NCBI GenBank assembly: GCA_022843885.1
Contig: JALHMU010000004.1
Coordinates: forward strand, 1 to 37,512
Direction: 5' to 3'
DNA length: 37,512 nt
Source of the DNA: Candidatus Peribacteraceae bacterium
GTDB taxonomy: Bacteria; Patescibacteriota; Gracilibacteria; Peribacterales; Peribacteraceae
Below the pieces are notes generated by a model. It ran no database searches, was not told the origin of the DNA, and worked only from the letters and a program-made list of their open reading frames with translations. Shown one piece after another: positions 18,063 to 27,447 of this stretch (position 1 is the first letter of the stretch; each line of letters starts with the position of its first letter). Made by a program: the position numbers and the translations under genes.

Positions 18063-21000
18063 TTATCCAGCGTACTGCGTGCTGTTGATCGTTGTTTCAG
18101 GATAGTCGATCCACAAGAATTGCGTGGATGTCACATTATCACGATCGAACCACTTGATATGGCTTCCCGTAGGGCTGAATTCCGCAGCAGTCTTGGCCTC
18201 AAAGTTATTGAGACTCACCTTGAGGATCGAAAGTTGTGCAGCATTGATCTTTGGATTCAAAATAGCTGCCTCCAAAACAAGCGTTACATCTTCTCCCGAG
18301 TCCACACTCGTATCGACCGGATGATCGATCAGGTCGGTACAGAGCACGGTCAGATTACCTGTCTCACCTCCAGCGACAACGCTGCAGGTAGCTTTGATCG
18401 ACACATTCGCTTTGTTGTAGACGCGGAAGGAACCGCTATGCACCAGTACATTCGTGGCAGTCACATTGAAGATGATGCCGTAGATGTCTGCATCGTTCGT
18501 GCCATTTTTGCTATTGTTGTTCATTGCAGCACTGAATTTGTACTGACCGATTGGGCGATTACTTCCAGTTGGGATCGCTGTACCGTCTGCATCCGGGTTT
18601 GCATTCGTTATCGAGACAAACTTCGAGTACGTTACAACGTGTGATGTTCCATTGATCGACATATTTGGACCTGCGTCCCATGCTCTGCCGATGAAGACTT
18701 CACCTTCAGCGAGTGTGTCATTGTCGTTCGCAACAAGATTGCTCGAAGAGACGAGACCGCGGGCGCTCACTCGGCTCGCATCTTTATCGATAGAGATCGT
18801 GATATTCTGCCCTGAGATCGAACCTTCTGTATCAGAATTCAAACGTGGTCGAACAAGTACATCTGCATCCGATCCTTTCTGAAGAACGAGTTGCTTATTA
18901 TTCATGTTGGCACACATAGAGTTGGCATGAGCACCACCGCAGCCCGTAGGCGTCGCAACAGCGAATGGTGTTGTCGCACCGGCTTTGTAGAGTTCAAGCT
19001 GTTGAACGTTGGTCGAGAATGTTCCTGCGTTTGCACCCGATGCGGTGAAAACAAGCTTCGTGACATCGATTGCTTCATATTCCGCATGCAGTTTGAGACG
19101 CAGTATTTCATTTTCTAATGTTCCTCCAAGAAGCTGACGGTTTCGAATCGGTGTTATCGATTTCGAAACGTAGAGGTCACCGCTTTTACGCAATGTGTAG
19201 ATCGTTGCGTCTGCCGTCGAGACCCAGAATCCACATGTACTCGGGCAATTGCCGTTTACAGCGACTCCGGCATCCAGACTTTCGCCTGAAAGTATTTCTT
19301 CCGCTGCGATATCGCCATTTGTTGTTCCAAGGATCAACTGGAAGGTCGACTGTGCGAATGAAGTGTTGACTGTACCTTTCACTTCCATGGTTTTAATAGG
19401 CCCATTTTGCATGTCATATCCATCCATGAAGAAGGTTAGGATGCCGAAGGAAATTGTCGGATTCGATGCAATGATGGTATCTACATATCCATCCGAATTT
19501 TCGTCGGACCACAGCTGATAATTACTCATGCTATGCAGCGTGTTACCTGCAGGTCCACGGAATTTCATATGTGTGAGTCTAATAGGTTTATTGGATGCAC
19601 GAACTTCAAAACGCATAAGTGTTACACCTGTTTGATTTGCAACAACCGTATCCGTGATAGGTCCATGCAGCTGCATGATGTTCACACGCGGCGTTGTCTG
19701 TACGCTTGATTGCGCACTCATCTGAGACGAGGATGACCAGACGCTGGATGGCTGGGAGGTCATGGAGCTTTGCGCTGAGGAAGAGCTCGTAGGTGAACCA
19801 CCGACGTATCTGGTCGATATAATGGTATTGCCACCATTCAGATCAATATCTGCCCAACGCTGACCTGTAAAGCTTCCGCCGTTATCGCGGTCATACCATT
19901 GAATGTGACTGTCATGGATGCCAAATGTATCAGCAGTACCTTCTCTGTATGTATGGACGTTGTAGAGGGATACATCCAAGCTCGAAGGCGCGGTAGAATC
20001 CACCTGTGCATCAAACACATCTGCCTCAAGTACGAGTGTAATGTTCTGAGCGGGGTTGATGCTCGTATTGATCGGACCACTTTCCATACTGGCACAATGG
20101 ACCTGAAGCAGACCGTTGGTCGCATTGAAAATGCCGACACTACTCGTATCACCGATTGGACCACCAGAACTACTTGAACTACTCACCGTTCCCGGAGGAC
20201 CCGCGATCACGGAACAGGACTTTTTGGCTGTGGGATTTGCCTTGTTGTAGATGAAGAAAGAATTCGTTCCAAGAGAAACGTTTTGTGCCGCAACACTCAG
20301 AAGCAGATCGGAAATCTGCGCCTGATTCACTCCATTCTTTGCATTGTTGTTCGCCGCAGCAGTAAATTTGAACTGACCAATTGCACGATCAGTACCGACC
20401 GGAATAGCTGTGCCGTTTGCGTCAGGACTTGCGTTCGTGATTGATGTAATTTTGGAAAGAACAATTTTGTTCTTGCTTCCGACGATGTTGACGTTCGGGC
20501 CAGCATTGCTGCGTCCGACAATGATTTCTCCGGAAGCAGTGCTGTCGCCATTGTTTTGCAAAAGCGGAGTATTTTGAACGGTTGCAACAATGCTGTTGGC
20601 GAGATTGGAAACCATGAATTGCGCATACGCCGCCTGCATGGACTGGGCACCCTCCGTATCGGTATTGATGACCGGTTTTACAAGAAGGCGTGCAGTACTT
20701 CCTTTCGAAAGAGACAAGATGCTACTTGGGAATTGCGCACAAAACGTATGCGGCATTGCCTGGGGACAGGCCGAACGACTCGCGAGGGCAATTGGATTGT
20801 TCGTCGCGAGCAGTGAACCTGTGAGGTATATCGCAAGTGACTGAACACTATCCGTCGTACCGTCAGCTGACGGGCCGACTGCTGTAAACGAAAGTCGCTC
20901 TACATTCACATTTTTTCCTTCTGCATGAAGCTTCAAATCCAGAACAGGTTGTCCTGTGGTTCCACCGAGAAGTTGCTGTGGCTGAGGAATAATATTATTT

Positions 21001-21089
21001 TCGATATAGAGAACGGCCGGACCATCCTTGGCGTTGCAAGCGCTCAAGAGAAACGCTGGCACAGCGAGGAGGAGAAGAAACTTCTTCAT
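18063..21089 (-). CDS. Large surface lipoprotein with an internally duplicated module of about 370-400 aa
   Basis: 1008 aa; MKKFLLLLAVPAFLLSAC lipobox; two homologous halves separated by a Ser-rich linker (SSSSAQSSMTSQPSSVWSSSSQMSAQSSVQ). Confidence 0.88.
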   Translation of the reverse strand: MKKFLLLLAVPAFLLSACNAKDGPAVLYIENNIIPQPQQLLGGTTGQPVLDLKLHAEGKNVNVERLSFTAVGPSADGTTDSVQSLAIYLTGSLLATNNPIALASRSACPQAMPHTFCAQFPSSILSLSKGSTARLLVKPVINTDTEGAQSMQAAYAQFMVSNLANSIVATVQNTPLLQNNGDSTASGEIIVGRSNAGPNVNIVGSKNKIVLSKITSITNASPDANGTAIPVGTDRAIGQFKFTAAANNNAKNGVNQAQISDLLLSVAAQNVSLGTNSFFIYNKANPTAKKSCSVIAGPPGTVSSSSSSGGPIGDTSSVGIFNATNGLLQVHCASMESGPINTSINPAQNITLVLEADVFDAQVDSTAPSSLDVSLYNVHTYREGTADTFGIHDSHIQWYDRDNGGSFTGQRWADIDLNGGNTIISTRYVGGSPTSSSSAQSSMTSQPSSVWSSSSQMSAQSSVQTTPRVNIMQLHGPITDTVVANQTGVTLMRFEVRASNKPIRLTHMKFRGPAGNTLHSMSNYQLWSDENSDGYVDTIIASNPTISFGILTFFMDGYDMQNGPIKTMEVKGTVNTSFAQSTFQLILGTTNGDIAAEEILSGESLDAGVAVNGNCPSTCGFWVSTADATIYTLRKSGDLYVSKSITPIRNRQLLGGTLENEILRLKLHAEYEAIDVTKLVFTASGANAGTFSTNVQQLELYKAGATTPFAVATPTGCGGAHANSMCANMNNKQLVLQKGSDADVLVRPRLNSDTEGSISGQNITISIDKDASRVSARGLVSSSNLVANDNDTLAEGEVFIGRAWDAGPNMSINGTSHVVTYSKFVSITNANPDADGTAIPTGSNRPIGQYKFSAAMNNNSKNGTNDADIYGIIFNVTATNVLVHSGSFRVYNKANVSIKATCSVVAGGETGNLTVLCTDLIDHPVDTSVDSGEDVTLVLEAAILNPKINAAQLSILKVSLNNFEAKTAAEFSPTGSHIKWFDRDNVTSTQFLWIDYPETTINSTQYAG

Positions 21090-21131
21090 AGAAAAGAATG
21101 GGAATGGAAGTGAATTTTTATGTAATACCTT

Positions 21132-21160
21132 ATTATACCTGTTTTAGAACATTTTTACAA
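21132..21160 (-). promoter_or_regulatory. Sigma70-type promoter of the 1008-aa lipoprotein gene
   Basis: TTGTAA (21160-21155), 17-nt spacer, TATAAT (21137-21132) on the minus strand. Confidence 0.65.
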
Positions 21161-22330
21161 CTACCGACTTGCCTCAATGAGAGGCCCTGTTCCCTGCCCG
21201 GCAATGCCTTCAGATTCAGCTAAACAGGCCCGAGCAGTGTGCGTGCCGCCATTCCTATTCACAACATAATACGTCTTCATTTCTTCGACATCTGCAGCAG
21301 GATCGAATGGTATGCGACCGAGGCGTCCGTTCCCCACCAGTTCGTCTTCCAGATCAATACATTCAGAAAGAATGAAGAGTGTGCCCTGGCCGTTGAGTAC
21401 CGAGGGCGTATCTTCGATTTGTTCGACTGTGCCGGATGGGATCAATGTGACACCCGCGATACTGTCAGTCCAGGGATCGCCGGAGTTTTCAAAATTCCAA
21501 TAGCCGAGGATTCCTTCACGAAGATCTTTTCCGATAGCGAGCCCGCGAATGGAATCGGACGAGAGAACGTTGTCGTAAAGACGCACATCATCAAGAATAC
21601 CGTCGAGATATATCAACGGATTATCTCCTGTGCCGAATGCAAATGCGCCCGTTGTTCCAAAAGTTCCAAGAATGCCGTTTAGCGTTGTTGTCGTTGCGAT
21701 TTCTTGCCCATCCACATACAGCTTGATCCGATCTTCGGAATCGGAAATTGTTCCATCATATGTTGCTGCGATGTGATGAAATGTGCCGTCCGATGTCGTG
21801 GCATCTCCTTGCGCAATAAGTTCCGCACTCGACGTTCGAAGCACAAGCCGAACTGCCTGATTTGGCATAAGCATCAGATCGATGCCGTCGTCGTTGTCAT
21901 CATGTAGTGAAACGAGCGGGTTGGCACCGACTTGAACATTGGCCCATGCAGCAACGGTGAATGTGCTTGTAGGCTGAAACGGAAAAGGAATCGTGCCAAT
22001 GCGCAAATGACCGAGGCCGTTAAAAGATGCAGCCTGAGAAGAAAGAATGCCATCCGATCCGGCTGCACAATTGAGGATTCCACACTCGTTTCCCGAGCCA
22101 AGCATTTGCCATGTTCCTGGGTCGCTGTCGATTTTTTCAATATTGCCGGCGCCAACGAGATGCAGGGAAATCGCCGAGACTATTGCCGTTACATCGGCAC
22201 GTCGACGTGTGTTGCGACTGGCATTCAAGCGTTTCACGGGATCAAGCGCGACGAAGACGACGGACACGATCACCGCGATGATCGCGATGACGATAATGAG
22301 CTCAATGAGGGTGAAACCTTTCTTCTTCAT
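21161..22330 (-). CDS. Type IV pilin/pseudopilin with an inserted LamG/concanavalin A-like domain
   Basis: MKKKGFTLIELIIVIAIIAVIVSVVFVALDPVKRLNASRNTRRRADV class III signal; middle SFNGLGHLRIG...FTVAAWANV...HHIAATYDGT...IKLYVDGQEI...LDGILDDVRLYDNVLSSDSI (LamG); pilin-like C-terminus. Start at 22330 preferred over the track start at 22342. Confidence 0.85.
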   Translation of the reverse strand: MKKKGFTLIELIIVIAIIAVIVSVVFVALDPVKRLNASRNTRRRADVTAIVSAISLHLVGAGNIEKIDSDPGTWQMLGSGNECGILNCAAGSDGILSSQAASFNGLGHLRIGTIPFPFQPTSTFTVAAWANVQVGANPLVSLHDDNDDGIDLMLMPNQAVRLVLRTSSAELIAQGDATTSDGTFHHIAATYDGTISDSEDRIKLYVDGQEIATTTTLNGILGTFGTTGAFAFGTGDNPLIYLDGILDDVRLYDNVLSSDSIRGLAIGKDLREGILGYWNFENSGDPWTDSIAGVTLIPSGTVEQIEDTPSVLNGQGTLFILSECIDLEDELVGNGRLGRIPFDPAADVEEMKTYYVVNRNGGTHTARACLAESEGIAGQGTGPLIEASR

Positions 22331-22366
22331 TTGTCCGAGCATAGCGAAAGACAGATGGAAAGAAAA

Positions 22367-22396
22367 AGCCGCTCCACCCGAATGGATGGAACGGCT
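22367..22396 (-). terminator. Rho-independent terminator downstream of the SpoVG-like gene
   Basis: Minus strand AGCCGTTCCA-TCCATTCGGG-TGGAGCGGCT-TTTT; 10-bp stem with one G:U. Confidence 0.8.
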
Positions 22397-22424
22397 GGTG
22401 CGCGCGGATCAAAAGTCAGAATTG

Positions 22425-22871
22425 TCAGGCTGCGTCTCCGCGCCGAATGATAATGGGTTCAGGCGGAGTGTACGTAGGCTCTTGTGAGAGCTGCAACGCT
22501 TGTTCATAGGCCTCCAAAATAACGTTAGTCATGTATTGTCTGACAGACATTTTCAGCGGGTGCACGATGTCGAAATAAATCAGATCATCATGGGGCCGCT
22601 GCAGAAATTCTTCTGACGCGAGTTCCAAACCGCAATGATTGCAGAATCGCACTCGCACAGGATTACCTCTTCCGCATTGAGAACAACGTTCCCGCCTCCG
22701 AAGGTCGGGCATGACGATCGAGAGTCCTCGAGCAGATGTCAGGATCCGTAATTCGTGGATCGCAAATTCATCATCCAAGGTGATCGAACAAAAGGCTTTC
22801 AATCGATTTTGGCCAGCAGTTTTCCGAATGCTGGGCCGCATGAGTCGAATTGTGACTTCGGTGATTTCCAA
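22425..22871 (-). CDS. SpoVG-like protein with an inserted CxxC...CxxC zinc ribbon
   Basis: 148 aa; MEITEVTIRLM...RLKAFCSITLDDEFAIHELRILTSARGLSIVMP and FDIVHPLKMSVRQYMTNVILEAYE match the SpoVG pattern; CSQCGRGNPVRVRFCNHCG in between. TTG start with AAGGAG 7 nt upstream. Confidence 0.78.
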   Translation of the reverse strand: MEITEVTIRLMRPSIRKTAGQNRLKAFCSITLDDEFAIHELRILTSARGLSIVMPDLRRRERCSQCGRGNPVRVRFCNHCGLELASEEFLQRPHDDLIYFDIVHPLKMSVRQYMTNVILEAYEQALQLSQEPTYTPPEPIIIRRGDAA

Positions 22872-22955
22872 GAGACATCTCCTTATGGCTAACTGGATGT
22901 GAAAGATCCGCGCAGAACCGATTCTACGCCGGGATGTAAAGGAAACAATGCAGAC

Positions 22956-23807
22956 TTATTTTTTATATTTTCGGACCTTAACCAGCTGTTTTTCGGCTTC
23001 AGGCTGGGCTGTTTGATGTGAAGCCAGATGTGGCCGTCGGACGTAGGCGTGTGATTTTATTTCTTCAAAATGTGCACCGTTCCATGCTCGGATACCCACC
23101 GTAATGCTGTGGTCATCGATCGAGATTACATTGAATGTATTCGGCTCACCTTTTAAGCGATTGGAGATCGTCGTGCCGGATTGCACTGCGATGATCTGTT
23201 TCTCAACAATCGAGTATGCAGTACGCACATCGGCGACATGTCCCAAATGCAAATGCCCAGCCATGACAAGTTCTACGCCGCAATTATCCATCTGCTGTAG
23301 CGCGTTCGTCGCGCCACCGACAATACGACGCATTGGTTCTGGTGATAGAAATGCATGATGCGATACAACGAGACGACATGCATTCGGGTGAGCTTGTTCG
23401 AACGCCTTACACATATGTGTCAGTTGCTTTTTGGAAATGCGACCATTATGCAGAGCCAAGCTTCGTGCCGTATTGAAGCCAACCATCGCGATTTCATCGT
23501 CCAGATAGACGGGATTCACATCTTCGCTGATGTAAAACCGATACCGTGTGAGCGGAAAGAAGAATCGACGTGCCAAATTGACCGACGCGATGTCGTGGTT
23601 GCCCGGGACGACGAAGAGAGGGAACGGGATAGCCTGAAGATAACTTCGAGCCTGCTCAAATTGGCTATGGTGTGCGCGTTGCGTGAGGTCGCCACTGATC
23701 ACAACCATCGACGGTTCCAATGCCTTCAATTCATCGAGAAGAGCATGTTGCACCGCAAGATTCTCGCGGCCGAAATGAAGATCGGAAATGTGTGCGATTG
23801 TGCGCAT
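22956..23807 (-). CDS. Calcineurin-like metallophosphoesterase (CpdA-like)
   Basis: AHISDLHFG, VVISGDLTQRA, VVPGNHD, VVSHHAF, VMAGHLHLGH motifs. Confidence 0.92.
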   Translation of the reverse strand: MRTIAHISDLHFGRENLAVQHALLDELKALEPSMVVISGDLTQRAHHSQFEQARSYLQAIPFPLFVVPGNHDIASVNLARRFFFPLTRYRFYISEDVNPVYLDDEIAMVGFNTARSLALHNGRISKKQLTHMCKAFEQAHPNACRLVVSHHAFLSPEPMRRIVGGATNALQQMDNCGVELVMAGHLHLGHVADVRTAYSIVEKQIIAVQSGTTISNRLKGEPNTFNVISIDDHSITVGIRAWNGAHFEEIKSHAYVRRPHLASHQTAQPEAEKQLVKVRKYKK

Positions 23808-23876
23808 GCAGGCTCATTTTTCAGGTCGGCGTGAAGAATAGCAAACAATTCCGGAAGTGCCAGAAGGTTCCGGAGA

Positions 23877-24755
23877 TTATTGTGTCATATCGACGACATC
23901 TTCCGTACTTCGCTCTAAACGAATACCCTGTTTCATGCTCCCAACGAGCTGCCATCCCGTGAAGCGCAATCGATAGCTTTTTGCATCAAGGAGGAATCGA
24001 TTGATTGTGCTTCTCCCCCCTTTTATATCGAGCTTGGTAACGAGATCGTCAATTGCGACAAAGCAGGACGGATTCTCAAAGTACTGCTGTAAGAGCTTAG
24101 CGAAAAAAATTCGTTCCCTGGGCGTGAGGCCTGATGGTTTCTGCTTATTAAAATGATGTGCTTTTCGAACGTCATCAATATGTTTTAAGGCAATAGTTGT
24201 AGGTGTTTCGTCTATTTTTTCTTCAATCATAGAAGCATCCACGATCGTCTGCTTTTCAGCCAGCTGCGCTTCTCGGATCTTGAGAATAGTGATCATAATT
24301 TCTTGCATTGGCTCTGCAATTTCTTCGGACTCGGGCTCAAGGGCAATCGACCTATAGATTTCTTCCAAAGATAATGATGCTGGTGGCTCGAGGATCGAAA
24401 GTATTTTTCTGCGTAAGAGTTCGATTTTCATCGCTTTTTTATGCTTTTGTTTTTCTCGAGCTTCACGCACTGCTATTTGCATGTGTCCATCGAGAAGCTC
24501 CATGTAGGAGGTTTGTGCCGGCTCAATCAGATTGCAAATTGTTTTGTATGCTCGTTTCAATTTTTTCTTTTTCGCATGCATACATTTTCGCGCTTCTTCC
24601 GCAAACCGAATTTGCTGTTTTGCGATCTTGCTCGCAGGGTGATCGATATATCGAATGAGATTCTTTGCTTCCTTCATTTCCCGTGCAGCGATCATCTCTA
24701 AACATGCGTCGTAGGCATTTCGATTCTCCAGTGAAGACGATGATACTTCTGGCAC
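23877..24755 (-). CDS. Uncharacterised protein: charged N-terminal region plus C-terminal winged-helix-like domain
   Basis: 292 aa; C-terminus GLTPRERIFFAKLLQQYFENPSCFVAIDDLVTKLDIKGGRSTINRFLLDAKSYRLRFTGWQLVGSMKQGIRLE resembles OmpR/PhoB-type winged helices. Confidence 0.6.
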   Translation of the reverse strand: MPEVSSSSLENRNAYDACLEMIAAREMKEAKNLIRYIDHPASKIAKQQIRFAEEARKCMHAKKKKLKRAYKTICNLIEPAQTSYMELLDGHMQIAVREAREKQKHKKAMKIELLRRKILSILEPPASLSLEEIYRSIALEPESEEIAEPMQEIMITILKIREAQLAEKQTIVDASMIEEKIDETPTTIALKHIDDVRKAHHFNKQKPSGLTPRERIFFAKLLQQYFENPSCFVAIDDLVTKLDIKGGRSTINRFLLDAKSYRLRFTGWQLVGSMKQGIRLERSTEDVVDMTQ

Positions 24756-24861
24756 TGAAAGGAGGAAAGTGCACTACAGTACTATATTAAAACTGTTTTG
24801 CAATCCTCACTTTGTGGCGAATCTACGTGCAAAAGTCGAACAAGACGATTAGAGTACTGTC

Positions 24862-25272
24862 ATGCCTTTCATGATGAACTCCACACACAAGAAACTTCTC
24901 CTCTTTCTTTTCGCACTACTCTTGGCAATCGGTATCGGTGTGTATGCGATCAAACCGATGTTCGAAAAACCAACGGAAGAAGTGCCCAATGACATTCCTC
25001 CATTGACCATGTTCACCGGAACGACGGTCTGTTTGCCACACCGTGATACGGATGGTCCGCAAACGATGGAATGTGCGTTCGGTTTGCATACGGATGACGG
25101 CAAGTATTACGCGTTGGATCTGAATTTAGAATTGAGTGGCAATGTAGAAACGACGAAACGCGTGACGGTCGAAGGACTTTTCATTCCTATTGAAGCAATA
25201 AGCACAGACATGTGGCAGAAATACGATGTCGAAGGAATCATGCAGGTCGTGACGCTAACGGAACTCGAGTAA
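24862..25272 (+). CDS. Hypothetical membrane-anchored protein (136 aa)
   Basis: N-terminal TM (KLLLFLFALLLAIGIGVYAI); TAGAGT -10-like hexamer 7 nt before the ATG. Confidence 0.65.
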   Translation: MPFMMNSTHKKLLLFLFALLLAIGIGVYAIKPMFEKPTEEVPNDIPPLTMFTGTTVCLPHRDTDGPQTMECAFGLHTDDGKYYALDLNLELSGNVETTKRVTVEGLFIPIEAISTDMWQKYDVEGIMQVVTLTELE

Positions 25273-25276
25273 TTCT

Positions 25277-25681
25277 ATGCAACAACTCATTGTCAGCACG
25301 GGTCTCTCCTTTCTGCTCTTAGTCGGCATTGATGGCGTCTGGCTTGGACTCATTGCAAAAAGTTTTTACCAGAAGCACATCGGCCATTTGATGGCAGATA
25401 CAGTGCAATGGTGGGCAGCAGGAGTGTTCTATCCTTTGTATGCATTCGGCATGGCATACTTTGTCATTGTGCCCGGATTACAAAGCAACGCGCCGATCCT
25501 GTCCGTGGCTCTCCGAGGAGGACTGCTCGGACTCATCGCATATGCAGCATATGATTTTACCAATCAAGCGACACTCAAGAACTGGCCAGTCATCATGACC
25601 ATCGCCGATCTTGCCTGGGGCACGTTCGTCACGGCAGTCGTCAGTGCACTGACAGTATTTTTACTCAGGCAGTTCGCGTAA
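25277..25681 (+). CDS. DUF2177 family membrane protein
   Basis: 134 aa; GIDGVWLGLIAKSFYQKHIGHLM and LRGGLLGLIAYAAYDFTNQATLKNWP...DLAWGTF pattern. Confidence 0.85.
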   Translation: MQQLIVSTGLSFLLLVGIDGVWLGLIAKSFYQKHIGHLMADTVQWWAAGVFYPLYAFGMAYFVIVPGLQSNAPILSVALRGGLLGLIAYAAYDFTNQATLKNWPVIMTIADLAWGTFVTAVVSALTVFLLRQFA

Positions 25682-26921
25682 GCGCGGCCTGTTCCCCTGC
25701 GAGGTATCCCGTGCTCCAGCACACTTGCAGACTGAATCCACCGGAAGGACGATCAAAATCAAGAATATCTCCCGCGAAAAAGAGATTGGAGAATTTTTTC
25801 GAACGCATGGAACTGAAATCGACCTCATCAAGCGCAACACCACCACTCGCAACGATGGCATCCTCTGGGCCTAGGAGCCCTGAGACATGCAGTGGAATGT
25901 GCTTCAGCATTTTTCCAAATACGATGCGTTCGTCGCGGCTGAGATGTGACAGTTTTGTTTCCGGATCGATCTGCGCGAGTCGCAGAAGTTCGTGACCCAG
26001 CCTCGGCTGTACCAGTTCTCCGATATGATTTTTGATCATTTTACTTTTTCCCTCGGCGAAGATCGCTTGGATTTTGCGGTCGAGCGCACCATGATCAAGG
26101 GTTGGGAAAAGATCGATGGAGAGCTCTACGTCTCCGCCATGCAAAAGGTCACCGATGACACGACTCATGTTGAGGACCAGTGGACCGCTGAGTCCTTTGT
26201 GCGTGAAGAGAAGTTTTCCCGTCTTCGCTTCGTGCTTCTTTCCGTGTTGCCAGATGATCAGCTTCACACCTTTCAAGCTGATGCCCGCAACATCGGAAAT
26301 CCATGCATCTTTCAGCGTGACAGGTACGAGCGCACTATCCGGTTCGACGACCGTATGACCGATGGTTTTGAGCCACACAAAGCCATCGCCGGTGGATCCC
26401 GTTTCCGGATGTGAGGTGCCACCCGTCGCAAGGATGACGTTTTTTGCCGTGATGTCGCCTGTGGATGTTTGGACAGAAAGAATATTGCCGTCTTCGATGG
26501 TGAAACCTTTGACAGATGTTTTTGTGAGGACGTTCACACTATGTTCGTGCATATAGTTCTGCATCGTGCGTTGCACGTCTTCAGCGTTATCACTCACGGG
26601 AAACGCGCGCTTCTCCGCTTCGACTTTGATCTTGAGTCCCTGTGATTCGAAGAATGCGATTGTCGCTTCGACATCGAACCGAGAGAAAACCGAAAGCAGT
26701 GACTTGCCTTTCTTGCCATATTTTTCCGTGAGCAAACGCGTATTAAATTCGGCATTGAGAATATTGCAGCGTCCGCCGCCGGTGATCATCAATTTCTTTC
26801 CGAGCACGGCATTTTTCTCGAGCAATGCGACAGACGCACCACTCTCCGCAGCCCTTCCTGCAGCCATCATTCCTGCTGGACCGCCGCCGATGACAAGGAC
26901 ATCAAAAGACCGTGCACTCAT
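25665..26921 (-). CDS. HI0933-like NAD(P)/FAD-dependent flavoprotein oxidoreductase
   Basis: VLVIGGGPAGMMAAGRAAESGASVALLEKNAVLGKKLMITGGGRCNILN; ILATGGTSHPETGSTGDGF; LFFAGDILDFDRPSGGFSLQVCWSTGYLAG. 3' end overlaps the convergent DUF2177 gene by 17 bp. Confidence 0.93.
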   Translation of the reverse strand: MSARSFDVLVIGGGPAGMMAAGRAAESGASVALLEKNAVLGKKLMITGGGRCNILNAEFNTRLLTEKYGKKGKSLLSVFSRFDVEATIAFFESQGLKIKVEAEKRAFPVSDNAEDVQRTMQNYMHEHSVNVLTKTSVKGFTIEDGNILSVQTSTGDITAKNVILATGGTSHPETGSTGDGFVWLKTIGHTVVEPDSALVPVTLKDAWISDVAGISLKGVKLIIWQHGKKHEAKTGKLLFTHKGLSGPLVLNMSRVIGDLLHGGDVELSIDLFPTLDHGALDRKIQAIFAEGKSKMIKNHIGELVQPRLGHELLRLAQIDPETKLSHLSRDERIVFGKMLKHIPLHVSGLLGPEDAIVASGGVALDEVDFSSMRSKKFSNLFFAGDILDFDRPSGGFSLQVCWSTGYLAGEQAALTRTA

Positions 26922-26927
26922 GCGCTG

Positions 26928-26933
26928 AGTATA
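26928..26933 (-). promoter_or_regulatory. -10 element TATACT, leaderless
   Basis: Minus-strand TATACTCAGCGCATG: ends 7 nt before the ATG at 26921. Confidence 0.6.
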
Positions 26934-26960
26934 CGGTCTTACGAAGAGAAAAGGAGTGAT

Positions 26961-27392
26961 TTACTGCCAGAGCGAGATCACCGTACCCATCAGACAGAGT
27001 GCTACGAGGTAGTAGCTCGTATTGATGAACCAGAGTTTCCACGGTTTCATTTCCCAAAGAACAATGCTCATTGTGACCGGCATGACAAATCCGAGCCAGT
27101 TCCAGAAGGCACCCTGAAGTCCTGCATTGAGGCCTGAGATCTGCAAGTAACTTGAAGCAAACGCAATGGAATGTGCGAGAACGAACGCCATGATGAAGGA
27201 CGTGATCGCAGCAAGGATCATGGAGATCGTCACTTTCTTGGCCATATCCGGTGTCTTAGCCATTTTCTCTTGGCTGATGCCAGACATGCGCATCCACGGT
27301 TTGCCGAAGAGCGGTCCGTACCAAAGCATGCCGAGAACCATGTTGATGATGACGCACACAAGGAGCGCCCAGTAGTTGATGGGGACTGTCAT
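26961..27392 (-). CDS. DUF1761-like membrane protein
   Basis: 143 aa; INYWALLVCVIINMVLGMLWYGPLFGKPWMRMSGIS. Confidence 0.85.
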   Translation of the reverse strand: MTVPINYWALLVCVIINMVLGMLWYGPLFGKPWMRMSGISQEKMAKTPDMAKKVTISMILAAITSFIMAFVLAHSIAFASSYLQISGLNAGLQGAFWNWLGFVMPVTMSIVLWEMKPWKLWFINTSYYLVALCLMGTVISLWQ

Positions 27393-27447
27393 AAAGAATG
27401 GGGAAATTACCCAGTATTAAACTCTCTTTTGGCTTCGCTGTGAATCT

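Noticed and set aside
18051-18644. 197-aa plus-strand ORF
   Set aside because: Antisense to the C-terminal repeat module of the 1008-aa lipoprotein.
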